From assembly GCF_016587355.1 (NCBI RefSeq), contig NZ_BNJF01000001.1:186001-250000 (forward strand): a stretch of DNA of 64,000 nt, read 5' to 3'. This document shows positions 1-9,438 of the stretch, one piece after another. The stretch's first letter is position 1; each line of letters starts with the position of its first letter. The stretch comes from Ktedonospora formicarum (lineage in GTDB: Bacteria; Chloroflexota; Ktedonobacteria; Ktedonobacterales; Ktedonobacteraceae). The position numbers and the translations under genes are program-made. A model generated the notes under the pieces. That model had not been told where the DNA came from and made no database searches. It worked only from the letters and a program-made list of their open reading frames with translations.

Positions 1-222
1 CCAATGGATATCTTCAATGGATTTGTGCGCGTGCTGCTCTTCACTGTCTTACCGGCTGGTTTCATCTCGTTTGTACCCTTGCAACTGCTTCGCCATTTTT
101 CGTGGTCGCTGCTAGGCATACTTATCTGCGCGGTCATCATCTTCGCTCTGGCAGCCACTGGACTATTCGAAGTTGGCTTACGTCGCTACGAAAGCGGAAA
201 TTTGATGGGCTCACAAATTTAG
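1..222 (+). CDS. ABC-2 type permease, C-terminal end (partial)
   Basis: The reading frame is open from the first base of the window and ends with TAG at 220-222, so only the last 73 residues are present. They form two strongly hydrophobic segments separated by a short FVPLQLLRHFSW loop and finish with a hydrophilic LRRYESGN tail. The pattern of DIFNGFVR followed by a membrane span, a PLQLLR loop and a final G(L/A)xRYES tail is typical of the C-terminus of ABC-2 family (DUF990-like) export permeases, which work with a separate ATPase to move substrates outward across the membrane. The partner genes would lie to the left of the window. The family assignment rests on the tail only. Confidence 0.6.
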   Translation, partial: PMDIFNGFVRVLLFTVLPAGFISFVPLQLLRHFSWSLLGILICAVIIFALAATGLFEVGLRRYESGNLMGSQI

Positions 223-285
223 TTATCAAAGGATAAAGGGAAGGACCCAGTTCTCTTTTGGGCTGCTTCGGCTGGCTCTGCTCGT

Positions 286-352
286 CTCAGGGGAAGGGGA
301 TCAGCGTGGAACATGTCTTCGCTGTGTTCCACGCTGATCCCCTTCCCCTGAG
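286..352. repeat. Perfect 28-bp-arm hairpin
   Basis: Positions 286-313 and 325-352 are perfect reverse complements (28 bp) around an 11-nt loop. The hairpin lies 64 nt after the permease stop and about 180 nt before the next promoter. There is no T-run on either side, so it is not a classical intrinsic terminator, although it probably ends or stabilises the upstream transcript. Its sequence is unrelated to the two other long hairpins of the window. Confidence 0.85.
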
Positions 353-530
353 CACCACAAGCGCAAAAGGCTCCCCTCTTCAAGAGATTGAGCAAGCTCA
401 TGACAAAAATATTATGAAGATAGTGCGCCTGATGCAATGGCAGATAAACATATACCCCATTGTTACAACATCAAGCGCAATGATATACACATAATTGACC
501 CCTCAATACGCGCTTTTATGTAATACACAC

Positions 531-559
531 TTGCGAAATATGGATAAGTTTGTTATATT
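531..559 (+). promoter_or_regulatory. Candidate SigA-type promoter for the MFS gene
   Basis: A -35-like TTGCGA (531-536), a 17-nt spacer and a -10-like TATATT (554-559) lie 54 nt upstream of the MFS start codon. Base matches and spacing are good, but promoters of this kind also arise by chance in AT-rich intergenic DNA. Confidence 0.4.
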
Positions 560-612
560 AAACGCTTTGCGTCAAGTGGTCCTGGATTTGCTCTGAAGGA
601 GATCTTCGTGTC

Positions 613-1851
613 ATGCTAGCTCAACAACTGGGTATTCCTCAAAAAAAAGGGACGAAAAGCTTTCTACTTATACTTCTAACAGATGCATTGGGAACAGGCT
701 TATTTGCGCCTTTCTCAATCTTATATTTCCATATTATTGCCGCCCTGCCGCTCACAGAAGTGGGGGTGGCGCTGAGCATCGCGACCATCTTTACCATACC
801 AATTGTGCCGATCACTGGTACACTGGTAGATAGGTTTGGCGCTCGGCGGCTGGTGATCTTTGCACAACTGCTACAAGGCGTGGGCTTTCTTGGCTATCTG
901 CTCGTGAACAATATGGTCCTCTTGATCATCATGGCCGTCTTTGTCAATATTGGACAGCGCATCTTTTGGTCGTCTTACTTTTCGCTGGCATCCGACCTGG
1001 CGGGCAAGGGAGAGAGGGACCGCTGGTTTGGCCTGCTAGGAACCTCTCAAACGGTCGGGATGGGAATCGGCACTGCGCTCACCGGTGTGATCATCGCGGC
1101 ACTGGGGACGCTGGGATATTATGGCATTGTACTGGTGAATGCGCTCAGTTTCTTCCTGGCTGCCGGGATGCTCTATTTCTTCGTGCCAGTCGAGCGGCAT
1201 ACAGAGAGTGAACATAGGGAATCACAGGGGGACTACAGACTAATGCTCAAAGACCGCCCCTACCTGGGGCTGATCGTTACCAACACCGCCTTCGCACTCT
1301 GTATTTGCCTTCTTGGATTAGGGCTGCCGATCTACGCCATTGATGCCCTGCATACCCCGATATGGGTGGCCGGAGTCGCCATGGGACTAAATATGGCGCT
1401 GATCGCGCTGCTGCAAACATTTCTCATTCGCCATCTGCGCTCATTGCGCCGCACACGTACAATTATCCTGGCAGGTTTTATTCTAATGCTGTGGTGCCTG
1501 CTCTATATCCTGGCGCTCCCCCTACCACGCACAATCATCATTCCCTACCTCATCATTGCCACCTGCATCCAGGGGTTCGCGGAAGCCATACATGCACCTA
1601 CCTCCAATGCCCTGGCAGTTGAGGCCAGTCCACTGGCCCTACGTGGTCGTTACCTGGCGGCCTTTCAGATCTCCTGGGCCATCGCGAACCTCGTAGCCCC
1701 TACCATGTTTACCGTACTCTTCAGCATCCACCCGGCACTGCCCTGGGCCATCGCGGCTGGACTCATTCTGCTGGCTAACCTGGGGACATTGCTCATCGAA
1801 CCCCATCTGCCCACAGCCGCAATACGCATTTCAGAAAAGATACGGCTTTGA
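613..1851 (+). CDS. MFS transporter
   Basis: A 412-residue integral membrane protein of the major facilitator superfamily, a secondary carrier of the cytoplasmic membrane. About 12 hydrophobic spans are visible. The loop after span 2 carries a motif A-like GTLVDRFGARR, the conserved gating motif of MFS drug and metabolite carriers. Length is normal for the superfamily. The ATG at 613 is preceded by AAGGAGAT about 11 nt upstream. It stands alone: the next gene begins almost 290 nt later, after a hairpin. Substrate cannot be predicted; an efflux role is the usual guess for this type. Confidence 0.85.
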   Translation: MLAQQLGIPQKKGTKSFLLILLTDALGTGLFAPFSILYFHIIAALPLTEVGVALSIATIFTIPIVPITGTLVDRFGARRLVIFAQLLQGVGFLGYLLVNNMVLLIIMAVFVNIGQRIFWSSYFSLASDLAGKGERDRWFGLLGTSQTVGMGIGTALTGVIIAALGTLGYYGIVLVNALSFFLAAGMLYFFVPVERHTESEHRESQGDYRLMLKDRPYLGLIVTNTAFALCICLLGLGLPIYAIDALHTPIWVAGVAMGLNMALIALLQTFLIRHLRSLRRTRTIILAGFILMLWCLLYILALPLPRTIIIPYLIIATCIQGFAEAIHAPTSNALAVEASPLALRGRYLAAFQISWAIANLVAPTMFTVLFSIHPALPWAIAAGLILLANLGTLLIEPHLPTAAIRISEKIRL

Positions 1852-1892
1852 TAGTATCAATGAGATGTAGATCATGGGGTGTCTCAAATTGG

Positions 1893-1935
1893 GTGCACAG
1901 GTCTTCAATGATTGATCTATTGAAGATCTGTGCAC
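1893..1935 (+). terminator. Hairpin after the MFS gene
   Basis: Arms 1893-1909 and 1919-1935 pair over 17 bp with a single G-T wobble and a 9-nt loop, 42 nt after the MFS stop. No clear U-tract follows, so termination is inferred from position and stability. Confidence 0.6.
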
Positions 1936-2140
1936 AAACATAGCAAGGTTAGTACATGAAATGTATTGCTCTATTTAAAAACACGCTTCTCTTCGCCCTA
2001 TTTCCCGGATGAAAGCAACAACTTTCTAATGACAAATATTGATTTTTGTCATTTTATAGACTACACTTCTCTCATACGCTCACGATGAACATCCTTTGCC
2101 CAGAAAACTTTTAAAACCCTTATATAGAGGAATTGAGAAA

Positions 2141-3148
2141 ATGATTACACGGTCGCTTGGAACGCATGGTCCAGAAATATCGGCTATTGGCCTGGGCTGC
2201 GGAGGCATATCTGACGGAACAGCAGATGAGGCTGAAAGTCTCGCGACCATCCACACAGCCATCGAGTATGGTATCACACTGCTTGATACAGCCGATTTCT
2301 ACGGGATGGGACATAACGAGATGCTGCTACGTAAGGCACTACGGGGACGGACACGTGAGCAGATCGTTATTAGTGATAAATTTGGGGCATTACGTGACCC
2401 CGAAGGCCGCTTTATTGGCATCGATAGCCGTCCTGCCTCGGTCAAGAGCTTTCTTGCCTACACCTTGCGTCGGCTTGGCACCGACTACATTGATATCTAT
2501 CGTCCGGCCCGTCTTGACCCTACTGTGCCTATTGAAGAAACCATTGGCGCTATCGCAGACATGGTCAAGGCTGGATACGTTCGCTTTATTGGTCTCTCAG
2601 AGGTTGGATCCGATACGATACGGCGCGCGCAGGCAGTACACCCTATTTCCGACGTACAGCTCGAATACTCGCTGTTCTCGCGCGGCATCGAATCAACTAT
2701 TCTCCCTACCTGTCGTGAGCTCGGCATCGGAATTACTGCGTATGGCGTCCTGTCACATGGCCTTCTCAGTGGACAATGGTCGAAAGAGCGTGCACATGTT
2801 CCCGGTAGTTTCACCAATTTTAGCCCTCGCTTCAAGGGAACCAATCTCGATCACAACCTCGCTCTTGTCGAGGCGCTGCGCTCGCTTGCAGAGGCCAAGG
2901 GAGTAACCGTCTCTCAAATGGCTATTGCCTGGGTGCTGACCCGTGGACAGAATATTGTGCCGCTGGTCGGAGCAAGTCGGCGCGAGAGCCTCGGCAAGTC
3001 CTTAAAGGCCCTCAGTCTGCAATTGACTGCCGATGATATTGCCCAGATTGAGCAGGCCATCCCAAAAGGCACAGCTGCGGGCGAACGGTATCCCGCGCCA
3101 CTAATGGCACTACTCGATAGTGAACGAGATAGAGAGCAGAATCAATGA
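2141..3148 (+). CDS. Aldo-keto reductase, His-less variant
   Basis: A 335-residue cytosolic NAD(P)H-dependent aldo-keto reductase (TIM-barrel). The N-terminus has the expected RSLG...IGLGC strand. Of the catalytic tetrad, Asp and Tyr appear in DTADFYG (residues about 49-54) and Lys in DKFG (about 80), but the fourth position reads RPARLDP where the paralogue at 23677 has YQHRLDP, so the usual catalytic His is Ala (about residue 123). From memory such RPARLDP sequences occur in other bacterial AKRs, so this is likely a subfamily trait. I chose the ATG at 2141, with AGAGG about 10 nt upstream, over an upstream TTG. The stop overlaps the start of the TetR gene by 4 bp, so the two form a translationally coupled operon, suggesting the regulator controls the enzyme. 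Substrate unknown. Confidence 0.85.
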   Translation: MITRSLGTHGPEISAIGLGCGGISDGTADEAESLATIHTAIEYGITLLDTADFYGMGHNEMLLRKALRGRTREQIVISDKFGALRDPEGRFIGIDSRPASVKSFLAYTLRRLGTDYIDIYRPARLDPTVPIEETIGAIADMVKAGYVRFIGLSEVGSDTIRRAQAVHPISDVQLEYSLFSRGIESTILPTCRELGIGITAYGVLSHGLLSGQWSKERAHVPGSFTNFSPRFKGTNLDHNLALVEALRSLAEAKGVTVSQMAIAWVLTRGQNIVPLVGASRRESLGKSLKALSLQLTADDIAQIEQAIPKGTAAGERYPAPLMALLDSERDREQNQ

Positions 3149-3744
3149 CTGACGAAACACTCACGCCCGAGCGTATTCTAGAAACGGCGGAGGAGGTTCT
3201 CCGCCGCTATGGGCTTTCTAAGACAACGGTTGTAGATGTTGCCCGGGCCCTGAGAGTAAGCCATGGCAGCATCTACCGACACTTCCCGAGCAAAGCGGCG
3301 CTTCAGGATGCTATTGCCGAACGCTGGCTGGCGAGAAAATCGTTGCCGCTTATCGCAATAGCGAACGAGGATGGGCCAGCCACAGAGCGTCTGCGACGCT
3401 GGCTCAATCTTTTGAGCTCCACAACGCGAAAAAACGTGCTCGACGATCCTGAATTATTCGCGACCCACAAAGAACTCGCGAACTCGGCAAGGAATGTCGT
3501 CAGGACACACCTCGATCATCTCGTCGAGCAAATCACCTACATTATTCGCGATGGGATTGCTCAGGGTGAGTTTGCCACTGATGATCCCGTTGTTACTGCT
3601 CGTGCGGTGTTTGCTGCAACAACCCTCTTCCATGACCCGGCCCACGTTGCCGCATGGTCTGATCCCGACCTCGATGCCACATTCGACGGCGTCTGGTCTC
3701 TGATTCTCGCCGGGCTGAGTCCGCGCGATATTCCACACGCATGA
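3145..3744 (+). CDS. TetR family transcriptional regulator
   Basis: A 199-residue TetR/AcrR-type repressor. The N-terminal helix-turn-helix is clear (residues about 28-55): TTVVDVARALRVS followed by the recognition helix end HGSIYRHFPSK, the family signature. The C-terminal helical ligand domain has no recognisable ligand clue. The gene starts in ATGA overlap with the aldo-keto reductase stop and is almost certainly co-transcribed with it. Autoregulation of the operon is likely but no clear operator was found upstream of 2141. Confidence 0.9.
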   Translation: MTDETLTPERILETAEEVLRRYGLSKTTVVDVARALRVSHGSIYRHFPSKAALQDAIAERWLARKSLPLIAIANEDGPATERLRRWLNLLSSTTRKNVLDDPELFATHKELANSARNVVRTHLDHLVEQITYIIRDGIAQGEFATDDPVVTARAVFAATTLFHDPAHVAAWSDPDLDATFDGVWSLILAGLSPRDIPHA

Positions 3745-4356
3745 ACGGAAAAAGGACTTCAGAAGTGATGCTGAATCTTGGAGAAATATTCATGCGGATA
3801 GGCAACATGCATCTCTCTACGCTGGTCTTATCTTTAGAACTGAAAAGCAAATCTGAAGCGGAGGGGCTCACCAGGCGGGCCCGCCTGGTGCTGAGAAGCA
3901 CTTACATTCACTCATTGGCGTAGAAGCTCCCTGGACAGGAATAACCATGGTTGTCCAGCAATTCCAGAATTGCCGCATTCCTGGAAAGGTCGTTTTGTCC
4001 ATCTCATAGGAGCGCGTGAGACGCACATCGTTTTGCACCCGTGATTTTTGCGCATGGTGAGCACCTCACTGAATTGGAGAGATGCAGTGAAAAGGGTGAT
4101 TTCGGGGAGATGCTCTCAACGCAACAAAAGATCTTTTCCTATAAATACTTCTCCCCAACAGGTCTGCCTCCGGCGCTGGGTCTGGAAACTGGTTACAAGG
4201 GATCACAGACTTGACGAGCACAGCGCTGTGTGCCACAATCTATATGTAAGCGACATACAAATTACAAGTGCCAAGGGTAGAGAAACTACCTTGATAAACT
4301 GATAGAGCCTGGACTGTGCGCGCCTCCACCACGCATCGCCCGACGAGGAGTTTAAG
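3745..4356. other. Intergenic region with a 22-bp palindrome
   Basis: About 610 nt without a convincing gene. It contains a perfect loop-less palindrome at 3869-3890 (CACCAGGCGGG and its complement), two further short hairpins near 3930-3985, and a short open frame over the start of the gap that lacks a ribosome site. The palindrome may terminate the AKR-TetR transcript. Confidence 0.5.
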
Positions 4357-5430
4357 ATGGAACTGGGTTTCTATACATTCGCGGATGTGATGACCTCTCC
4401 CGTTTCCGGGGAGAAAATCAGTCCCGCACAACGTCTGCGTAACCTCATTGAAGAGATTGAGCTGGCTGATCAGGTTGGTCTCGATGTCTTTGGGCTCGGT
4501 GAGCACCACCGCCCCGAATATGTAGTCTCGGCACCAGCGGTCGCACTGGCAGCAGCAGCCGAATGTACACGTAATATTCGCCTGACAAGCGCAGTCACCG
4601 TCCTGAGTTCGGACGATCCGGTGCGGGTCTTCCAAAATTTCGCCACGCTCGATTTGCTTTCCGGCGGGCGGGCAGAGATTATGGCTGGTCGTGGCTCATT
4701 CATCGAGTCGTTTCCACTGTTCGGCTATGACCTCGATGACTATGATCAATTATTCTCCGAGAAGCTGGACCTTCTACTACATCTCCGCGAGGAGGAACAC
4801 GTCACCTGGTCAGGGAAGCACCGTCCATCCATTAGAGATCGTGGCATCTATCCTCGCCCCCTTCAGAATCCCTTGCCAATCTGGATCGCCGTTGGTGGCA
4901 CTCCCGCCTCTGTGATGCGCGCGGGAACGCTTGGCTTACCAATGGCGTTGGCAATCATTGGAGGGCAGACGCCGCGCTTCGTGCCACTTGCGAAGGCCTA
5001 TCGCGAGGCAGCAACCCGCGCTGGACATGATGCGACAACATTGCCCATAAGCATCAACTCGCATGGCTACATTGCGGACACATCACAGCAGGCGCGAGAT
5101 GAGCACGCTCCCTACCACCTCGCAGTAATGAATGAACTAGGAAAAGAGCGCGGTTGGCGTCCTATGAGTCGAAGCGCATACGATGCGGAGACCTCACAGC
5201 GAGGCGCGCTGATGGTTGGGAGCCCAGAGGAGGTCATCGATAAGATCCTCTACCAGCACTCACTCTTTGGACACCAGCGCTTCTTAATGCAGGCGAGCAT
5301 CGGCGCGATGCCGCATAAGAATATCCTACATGCCATTGAGTTGCTCGGCACAAAAATCGCGCCAGTCATACGACGCGAAACCAGATCCTCCTCAGATTCC
5401 AACGAGTCGCTAGTGGATACGCGCCCATAA
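4357..5430 (+). CDS. LLM class flavin-dependent oxidoreductase
   Basis: A 357-residue luciferase-like monooxygenase-family enzyme, binding FMN or the deazaflavin F420 in a TIM-barrel. Typical landmarks are the N-terminal ELGFYTF strand, [10 protein letters not shown] (residues about 47-56), the [22 protein letters not shown] stretch describing the flavin pocket, [12 protein letters not shown], and [12 protein letters not shown] near the middle. Length agrees with the family. A GAGGAG ribosome site lies 6-7 nt upstream of the ATG. It has its own transcript, with 610 nt upstream and nearly 300 nt downstream. The substrate is unknown; members oxidise or reduce a wide range of small molecules. 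Confidence 0.85.
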   Translation: MELGFYTFADVMTSPVSGEKISPAQRLRNLIEEIELADQVGLDVFGLGEHHRPEYVVSAPAVALAAAAECTRNIRLTSAVTVLSSDDPVRVFQNFATLDLLSGGRAEIMAGRGSFIESFPLFGYDLDDYDQLFSEKLDLLLHLREEEHVTWSGKHRPSIRDRGIYPRPLQNPLPIWIAVGGTPASVMRAGTLGLPMALAIIGGQTPRFVPLAKAYREAATRAGHDATTLPISINSHGYIADTSQQARDEHAPYHLAVMNELGKERGWRPMSRSAYDAETSQRGALMVGSPEEVIDKILYQHSLFGHQRFLMQASIGAMPHKNILHAIELLGTKIAPVIRRETRSSSDSNESLVDTRP

Positions 5431-5728
5431 GATAAAGAGACTTGCAATTGCTTCTTTTTTCGGCTATTCCCGAAATTCACCGGTATGCGCCTATTTGTTG
5501 CGGTGAGATTCCTAGATCAAGCATTTATCTTCTCACAATATTATGCGAAACTAAATTAATGACCGAAAAAGCAGTCGACAGTATGATCGTTTGTCTACTT
5601 TCCCCTCCAATCGATTATGGAAAACAGAAAGAGATTTTATGACAACTATCATACGCTACTCTGACATCGCTTCAATCAGCAATGAAGGTGCATCTTGCAC
5701 TCATCTCACCAACAAAGGAGAATAAATC

Positions 5729-6115
5729 ATGATTTCTGAACAACAAGCGACACTTCTCGCACAGCCCAAAATAGCAGTCATCGGAGTCAACCGCACCTCT
5801 GGGGCACCACAACTTACCGCTGTCTGGTTTGCCTGGGATGGTAAAGATTTCTTCTTTTCCACCTCAAAAGATCGTGCGAAATATGTCAATATCAAACGTA
5901 ATCCCGCCATCTCGCTCCTCATTGAGGATACCGCGACCTTTACCACTGTTGTGGCCTATGGGCAAGCAGAGATTATTGAGCACAATGTCGTCGAGTTAAC
6001 GCGTCCAATCATTGAAAAGTATGTGCCAGAAGCCCAACGCGAGGACATGCTCAAGAGTGTAGCCAACGACCCAAATCGTGTTATCGTAGTGCTCCATCCC
6101 GAAAAAATCATCTAG
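5729..6115 (+). CDS. PPOX-class (pyridoxamine oxidase-fold) protein
   Basis: A 128-residue split-barrel flavin/F420-binding protein. The order of elements is typical: a first strand KIAVIGVNR, then PQLTAVWFAWDGKDFFFSTSKDR, a K-Y-N-I-K-R-N-P motif that precedes the third strand, and a final VIVVLHPEKI strand. Small proteins of this kind are commonly annotated as PPOX-class F420-dependent oxidoreductases; biliverdin or quinone-type substrates are known in the family. AAGGAG stands about 9 nt before the ATG. A second, related protein lies at 23071. Confidence 0.8.
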   Translation: MISEQQATLLAQPKIAVIGVNRTSGAPQLTAVWFAWDGKDFFFSTSKDRAKYVNIKRNPAISLLIEDTATFTTVVAYGQAEIIEHNVVELTRPIIEKYVPEAQREDMLKSVANDPNRVIVVLHPEKII

Positions 6116-6182
6116 AGAGGCGGCTTCAGCATCCTTCCTGGTTATCTCACAAGAGGCCTTATAAAATAATCAGATATAGCAA

Positions 6183-6205
6183 GGCAGAGAGATCCAATCT
6201 CTGCC
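6183..6205. terminator. Hairpin between convergent genes
   Basis: GGCAGAGA (6183-6190) pairs perfectly with 6198-6205 across a 7-nt loop. It lies between the ends of the converging PPOX and GyrI-like genes and could serve both strands. There is no long T-run. Confidence 0.5.
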
Positions 6206-6329
6206 CTGCGTAAATTATCCACCTGCTTCTACGCATTTATCTGTGTGTGAAGAGCCGCCGCAAGAGAGATAATTATATTGGACTCAAGATATGGTAAGTG
6301 TCGACATTGCCCTCACACCATCAATCATC

Positions 6330-6998
6330 TCAATTGACTGTTCTTCGTCTGTGCCATCCGTCATCATTCTGGAATGGTTCTTCATCCAAAGGATGGCGGA
6401 TTATGGTGCGCATTTTGTCTGAAGCAACTCTGCGCAGATCGTTGAGATAGATCTCGTGATGTTTCCCACGAAACGCATATCCATGTTCCACAAAAAAACG
6501 GTCAAGCTTCTCGAGTGTTGGCCCTTCGTCTGCAAATGGACCAATATGCATGATCTGGGCCACTGTTCCCTCGGAGAACTGCCCCAGACGAATCTTCTCC
6601 AACGCACGTGGGTTCTTCTTTCTCTGTGCCTGCCTACATGCTTCAGCAAACCAGACCTCTGTCACGCAATCCGGCTGCATAATCATCATCGTCCATTGCC
6701 AGTTCTCGCGCGGAGCCTCCCGACCTCCATCAGCCCACCAGAGTCCCTCAAGTGGCATTACCGGATAGTCAAGAGCCGCTTCATTCTTGAGTAAGAACTT
6801 CGTGGTATAAGCCACCGTATATAGTGTCTCAATTGCATCTTTGTACTCCTGTGCCGTATTGGGATCGCCTCTTCCATCTAGCATTAGAAACTGCATTGTG
6901 GGAACCTCTACGATCACGACCTCCTGCAACGGATTGGTATAGAGATGCTTCAATCTCGTTTTTAGATCTAGTTTGGTTGGCTCAATGCTTCTGTTCAT
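6330..6998 (-). CDS. GyrI-like small-molecule-binding protein
   Basis: A 222-residue soluble protein of the GyrI-like (effector-binding, SOUL/BacM-fold) superfamily. The family marks are FLMLDGRGDPN (about residues 37-47), the E-A-L-Y-T-V-A-Y-type helix, a W-W-x-D-G segment, and the second repeat beginning AQIMHIGPFADEGPTL with KHHEIYLND near the end. These proteins bind small hydrophobic or cationic ligands, or act as hydrolases of such ligands; the role here is unknown. The gene is divergent from the WYL regulator at 7194, which suggests that regulator controls it. A related but broken effector-binding gene lies at 44022. Confidence 0.75.
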   Translation of the reverse strand: MNRSIEPTKLDLKTRLKHLYTNPLQEVVIVEVPTMQFLMLDGRGDPNTAQEYKDAIETLYTVAYTTKFLLKNEAALDYPVMPLEGLWWADGGREAPRENWQWTMMIMQPDCVTEVWFAEACRQAQRKKNPRALEKIRLGQFSEGTVAQIMHIGPFADEGPTLEKLDRFFVEHGYAFRGKHHEIYLNDLRRVASDKMRTIIRHPLDEEPFQNDDGWHRRRTVN

Positions 6999-7118
6999 AC
7001 ATTCCTTCTTTCTGTGTTCTCTCTTCGCAAAAAGCGAAGCGTGGACGCAACCTCACGAGCGCTACTCACACAACAGCTCAAAGTGTTGAGCTTCCTCTCA
7101 GAGGGTACTCGATACTCA

Positions 7119-7135
7119 CTGACATCCTTTGTCAG
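7119..7135. promoter_or_regulatory. Candidate operator between GyrI-like and WYL genes
   Basis: CTGACA and TGTCAG form a perfect 6-bp inverted repeat around a 5-nt spacer in the divergent intergenic region. A dimeric regulator such as the adjacent WYL protein could bind here. Binding is inferred from symmetry and position only. Confidence 0.35.
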
Positions 7136-7193
7136 GGAGCGGAAGAAATGCTACACTACGTGGAAAACACGGAAAAATCAGAGGCAAACAGAG

Positions 7194-8159
7194 ATGAGAG
7201 CCGATCGTTTATTAACCATTGTGTTACTGCTCCAGGCACGAGGGCGCATGACTGCCCACGAACTGGCAGAACGTCTCGAGGTTTCGGAGCGAACTATTTA
7301 TCGAGATCTTCAAGCCCTTAGTCTGGCTGGTATTCCTATCTATGCAGAAGCAGGGACAGGAGGAGGATATGCCCTCATCGAACAGTATCAAACACGCTTG
7401 ACAGGGCTCACGAAGTCCGAAGTGCATGCACTGGCCTCATCGCAATCATCAGGGCCTCTTCACGACCTGGGCCTGGGATCTGCTCTAGAGGCAGCATTCC
7501 TCAAACTTGAAGCAGTGCTCTCTCCACATTGGCATGGAGACATAGACACCGTCAAAAGATCCATTCACCTGGATTCCACAGGCTGGCTCTGGGCAAAGGA
7601 GCCAGTCCCGTTTTTGCCTCTGTTGCATGAAGCACTCTGGCTAGGTCAAAAAGTGGAGGTGGATTACCGTCGCCACGATGGTCAAATTCGTCAGCGCATT
7701 ATTGACCCCTACGGGTTGGTGGCGAAATCCACCGTCTGGTATCTCATTGGCGCGGTTGATGATCAGCTTCGGATCTTCCGCGTTTCGCGTGCGCGTACGG
7801 TAAAGCTCTTGGCGGAAAGCAGTCAACGCCCGCGAGCTTTCGACGTGCGGGTATTTTGGGAAACGTGGAAGTCTACTTTGGAAGCAAATTATTCTCCCTA
7901 TGTTGTTCGTTTTCGTCTTGCCCCAGAAGGGGTCCAAAGATTCTTTGAGAGAGTAGATGAAACAGTACGCCCCTCAATAAGAGAAGAACCAGACAAGGAT
8001 GATCAAGAATGGCGAATCATATCAATGACATTCAGCTCTCTACTCCATGCTCAGACAGTTGCTATGGGCATGGGAAATCTCCTGCAAGTCTTAGAACCCT
8101 TAGAGCTTCGTGAAGCCATTCGCGCGCAGGCTCAGCAGATTGTCGCCCTCTATGAATGA
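7194..8159 (+). CDS. WYL-domain helix-turn-helix regulator
   Basis: A 321-residue YafY-type transcription factor. The N-terminus is a winged helix with TAHELAERLEVSERTIYRDLQAL (described here as residues about 20-42), then a GGYAL turn typical of the HTH_11 wing. The middle and C-terminal parts hold the ligand-sensing WYL domain, in which VWYLIGAVDDQLRIFRVSR gives the W-Y-L-signature position. I chose the ATG at 7194 (AGAGG about 9 nt upstream) because it starts exactly at the conserved MRADRLL sequence; the frame stays open further upstream without a better start. It is divergent from the GyrI-like gene and overlaps the HEAT-repeat gene convergently by 10 bp. Confidence 0.9.
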   Translation: MRADRLLTIVLLLQARGRMTAHELAERLEVSERTIYRDLQALSLAGIPIYAEAGTGGGYALIEQYQTRLTGLTKSEVHALASSQSSGPLHDLGLGSALEAAFLKLEAVLSPHWHGDIDTVKRSIHLDSTGWLWAKEPVPFLPLLHEALWLGQKVEVDYRRHDGQIRQRIIDPYGLVAKSTVWYLIGAVDDQLRIFRVSRARTVKLLAESSQRPRAFDVRVFWETWKSTLEANYSPYVVRFRLAPEGVQRFFERVDETVRPSIREEPDKDDQEWRIISMTFSSLLHAQTVAMGMGNLLQVLEPLELREAIRAQAQQIVALYE

Positions 8160-9328
8160 GATAGAAATTGGATGACATCTGGATCGGCTAGGAGAGCCAG
8201 AGTCCTGGCACAGAGATCGCGTACACCAGCCACAGATGCTGGAGCATTGAGGAGTTCTAGCAATTGCATGAACGTCTCTTCAGTGCATAGTTTGCTCAAT
8301 GCCTCTGGGACGATGTAGGCATTTGCTCTGAATTTATCGTATACATTGTAAAAGCTGTGTCCGTATGCACCACGCCTGGCATTGAGGTACCACTGCTCAT
8401 ATGCCAACACATGAGCGAGCAAGGGCACCGATGCCCGTTGATCACCGATGTCACCAAGAAGGCGAATAACTTCCCATCTGGGGGTCGCTAGTTGCGGATT
8501 TTGCAGCGTGGCAAGCAGCATAGCACACAGATCAAGATCAGTGTACCTCAAGATGTCAGCCGCGAGATTTCCTCTGCCAGATGGCTCTGTAGAGAAGCGA
8601 TACTCCAGGGCAAAGATGAGGGCTGGAATGATGCGCTCATCCTGAAATTTGCTTAGTCCCATCAGCGCGGCACGGCGAACGGTCCCGCTCTCCATCGGAT
8701 TGCTCAAAAAATCCAGGAGCGGTTCAATGACCTGAGGGTCATGCATACATGCCAGAGCAGTGGCGGCTTCGTCACGCACCCAGTGGTGTTCGTTTTTGAG
8801 CAATGGCATCACCAAATCGGGGTCGCCAAATTGGCCCAACGCCCATGCCATCTCTTTACGCAGGCTTGCATAGCTCGACTTGCCTTTGGTTTGGGCAAGC
8901 AAATTCTCTAAGGTCTGAATTGCTGATCGTTCCTGCCATTCGCCCAGAGCATGAGCGGCCTTCTCGCGTACATTCATGCTCTTATCCTGCACAAGTGCCA
9001 TCAGCAGTACATCCACCGCCCGCCGATCCTGGATGGTACATAACACACTGACAGCCTCCAGGCGTACTTTCTTGCTCTCATCCTTTAGCAGCACCTCCAT
9101 CAAAGCATCTACCACTGCTGTCCACTTGCGCTCACCAAGAATCTGGATAATGAGCGCACGATTGGTATATTTCCCCTCGGTAGCAAGCATCTGGATCAGA
9201 AACTGGTTAGCCTGGAAACCAGCATAGGAGCGCTTGATTTTCAGAAGCGCTGAACGGCGCGCTTTGGGGTCCATACTGGCTAATTGATCAATAATGGGCT
9301 GAGGAAATGGGGCATTCATCAGAGGCAT
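8150..9328 (-). CDS. HEAT-repeat protein
   Basis: A 392-residue protein made largely of HEAT-like helical repeats, a scaffold that mediates protein-protein contacts. At least seven repeats are visible between residues 60 and 330, each with the A-V-x-x-L-(L/M) and V-R-x-(K/E)-A-(A/V)-x-A-L-(G/A) pattern, for example NVREKAAHALGEWQ and WVRDEAATALACM. No signal peptide or catalytic domain is visible. An AAGGA box lies 7 nt before the ATG. The gene overlaps the end of the WYL gene tail to tail. Related proteins include PBS-lyase-type HEAT proteins, but no specific function can be given. Confidence 0.8.
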   Translation of the reverse strand: MPLMNAPFPQPIIDQLASMDPKARRSALLKIKRSYAGFQANQFLIQMLATEGKYTNRALIIQILGERKWTAVVDALMEVLLKDESKKVRLEAVSVLCTIQDRRAVDVLLMALVQDKSMNVREKAAHALGEWQERSAIQTLENLLAQTKGKSSYASLRKEMAWALGQFGDPDLVMPLLKNEHHWVRDEAATALACMHDPQVIEPLLDFLSNPMESGTVRRAALMGLSKFQDERIIPALIFALEYRFSTEPSGRGNLAADILRYTDLDLCAMLLATLQNPQLATPRWEVIRLLGDIGDQRASVPLLAHVLAYEQWYLNARRGAYGHSFYNVYDKFRANAYIVPEALSKLCTEETFMQLLELLNAPASVAGVRDLCARTLALLADPDVIQFLSHS

Positions 9329-9438
9329 GACGTTTCCTTCTACCGATGTGGTTTAGCCAGATAGTAAACCAGCCTGGCAAAAGAACGCTATGAAGTAGGT
9401 CACTTGCCCGCTCACTGATTCGTTCAATTCAGGCATTA

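Noticed and set aside
3741..3923. 60-codon plus-strand frame after TetR
   Set aside because: No ribosome site of its own, overlaps the TetR stop and runs through the palindrome.
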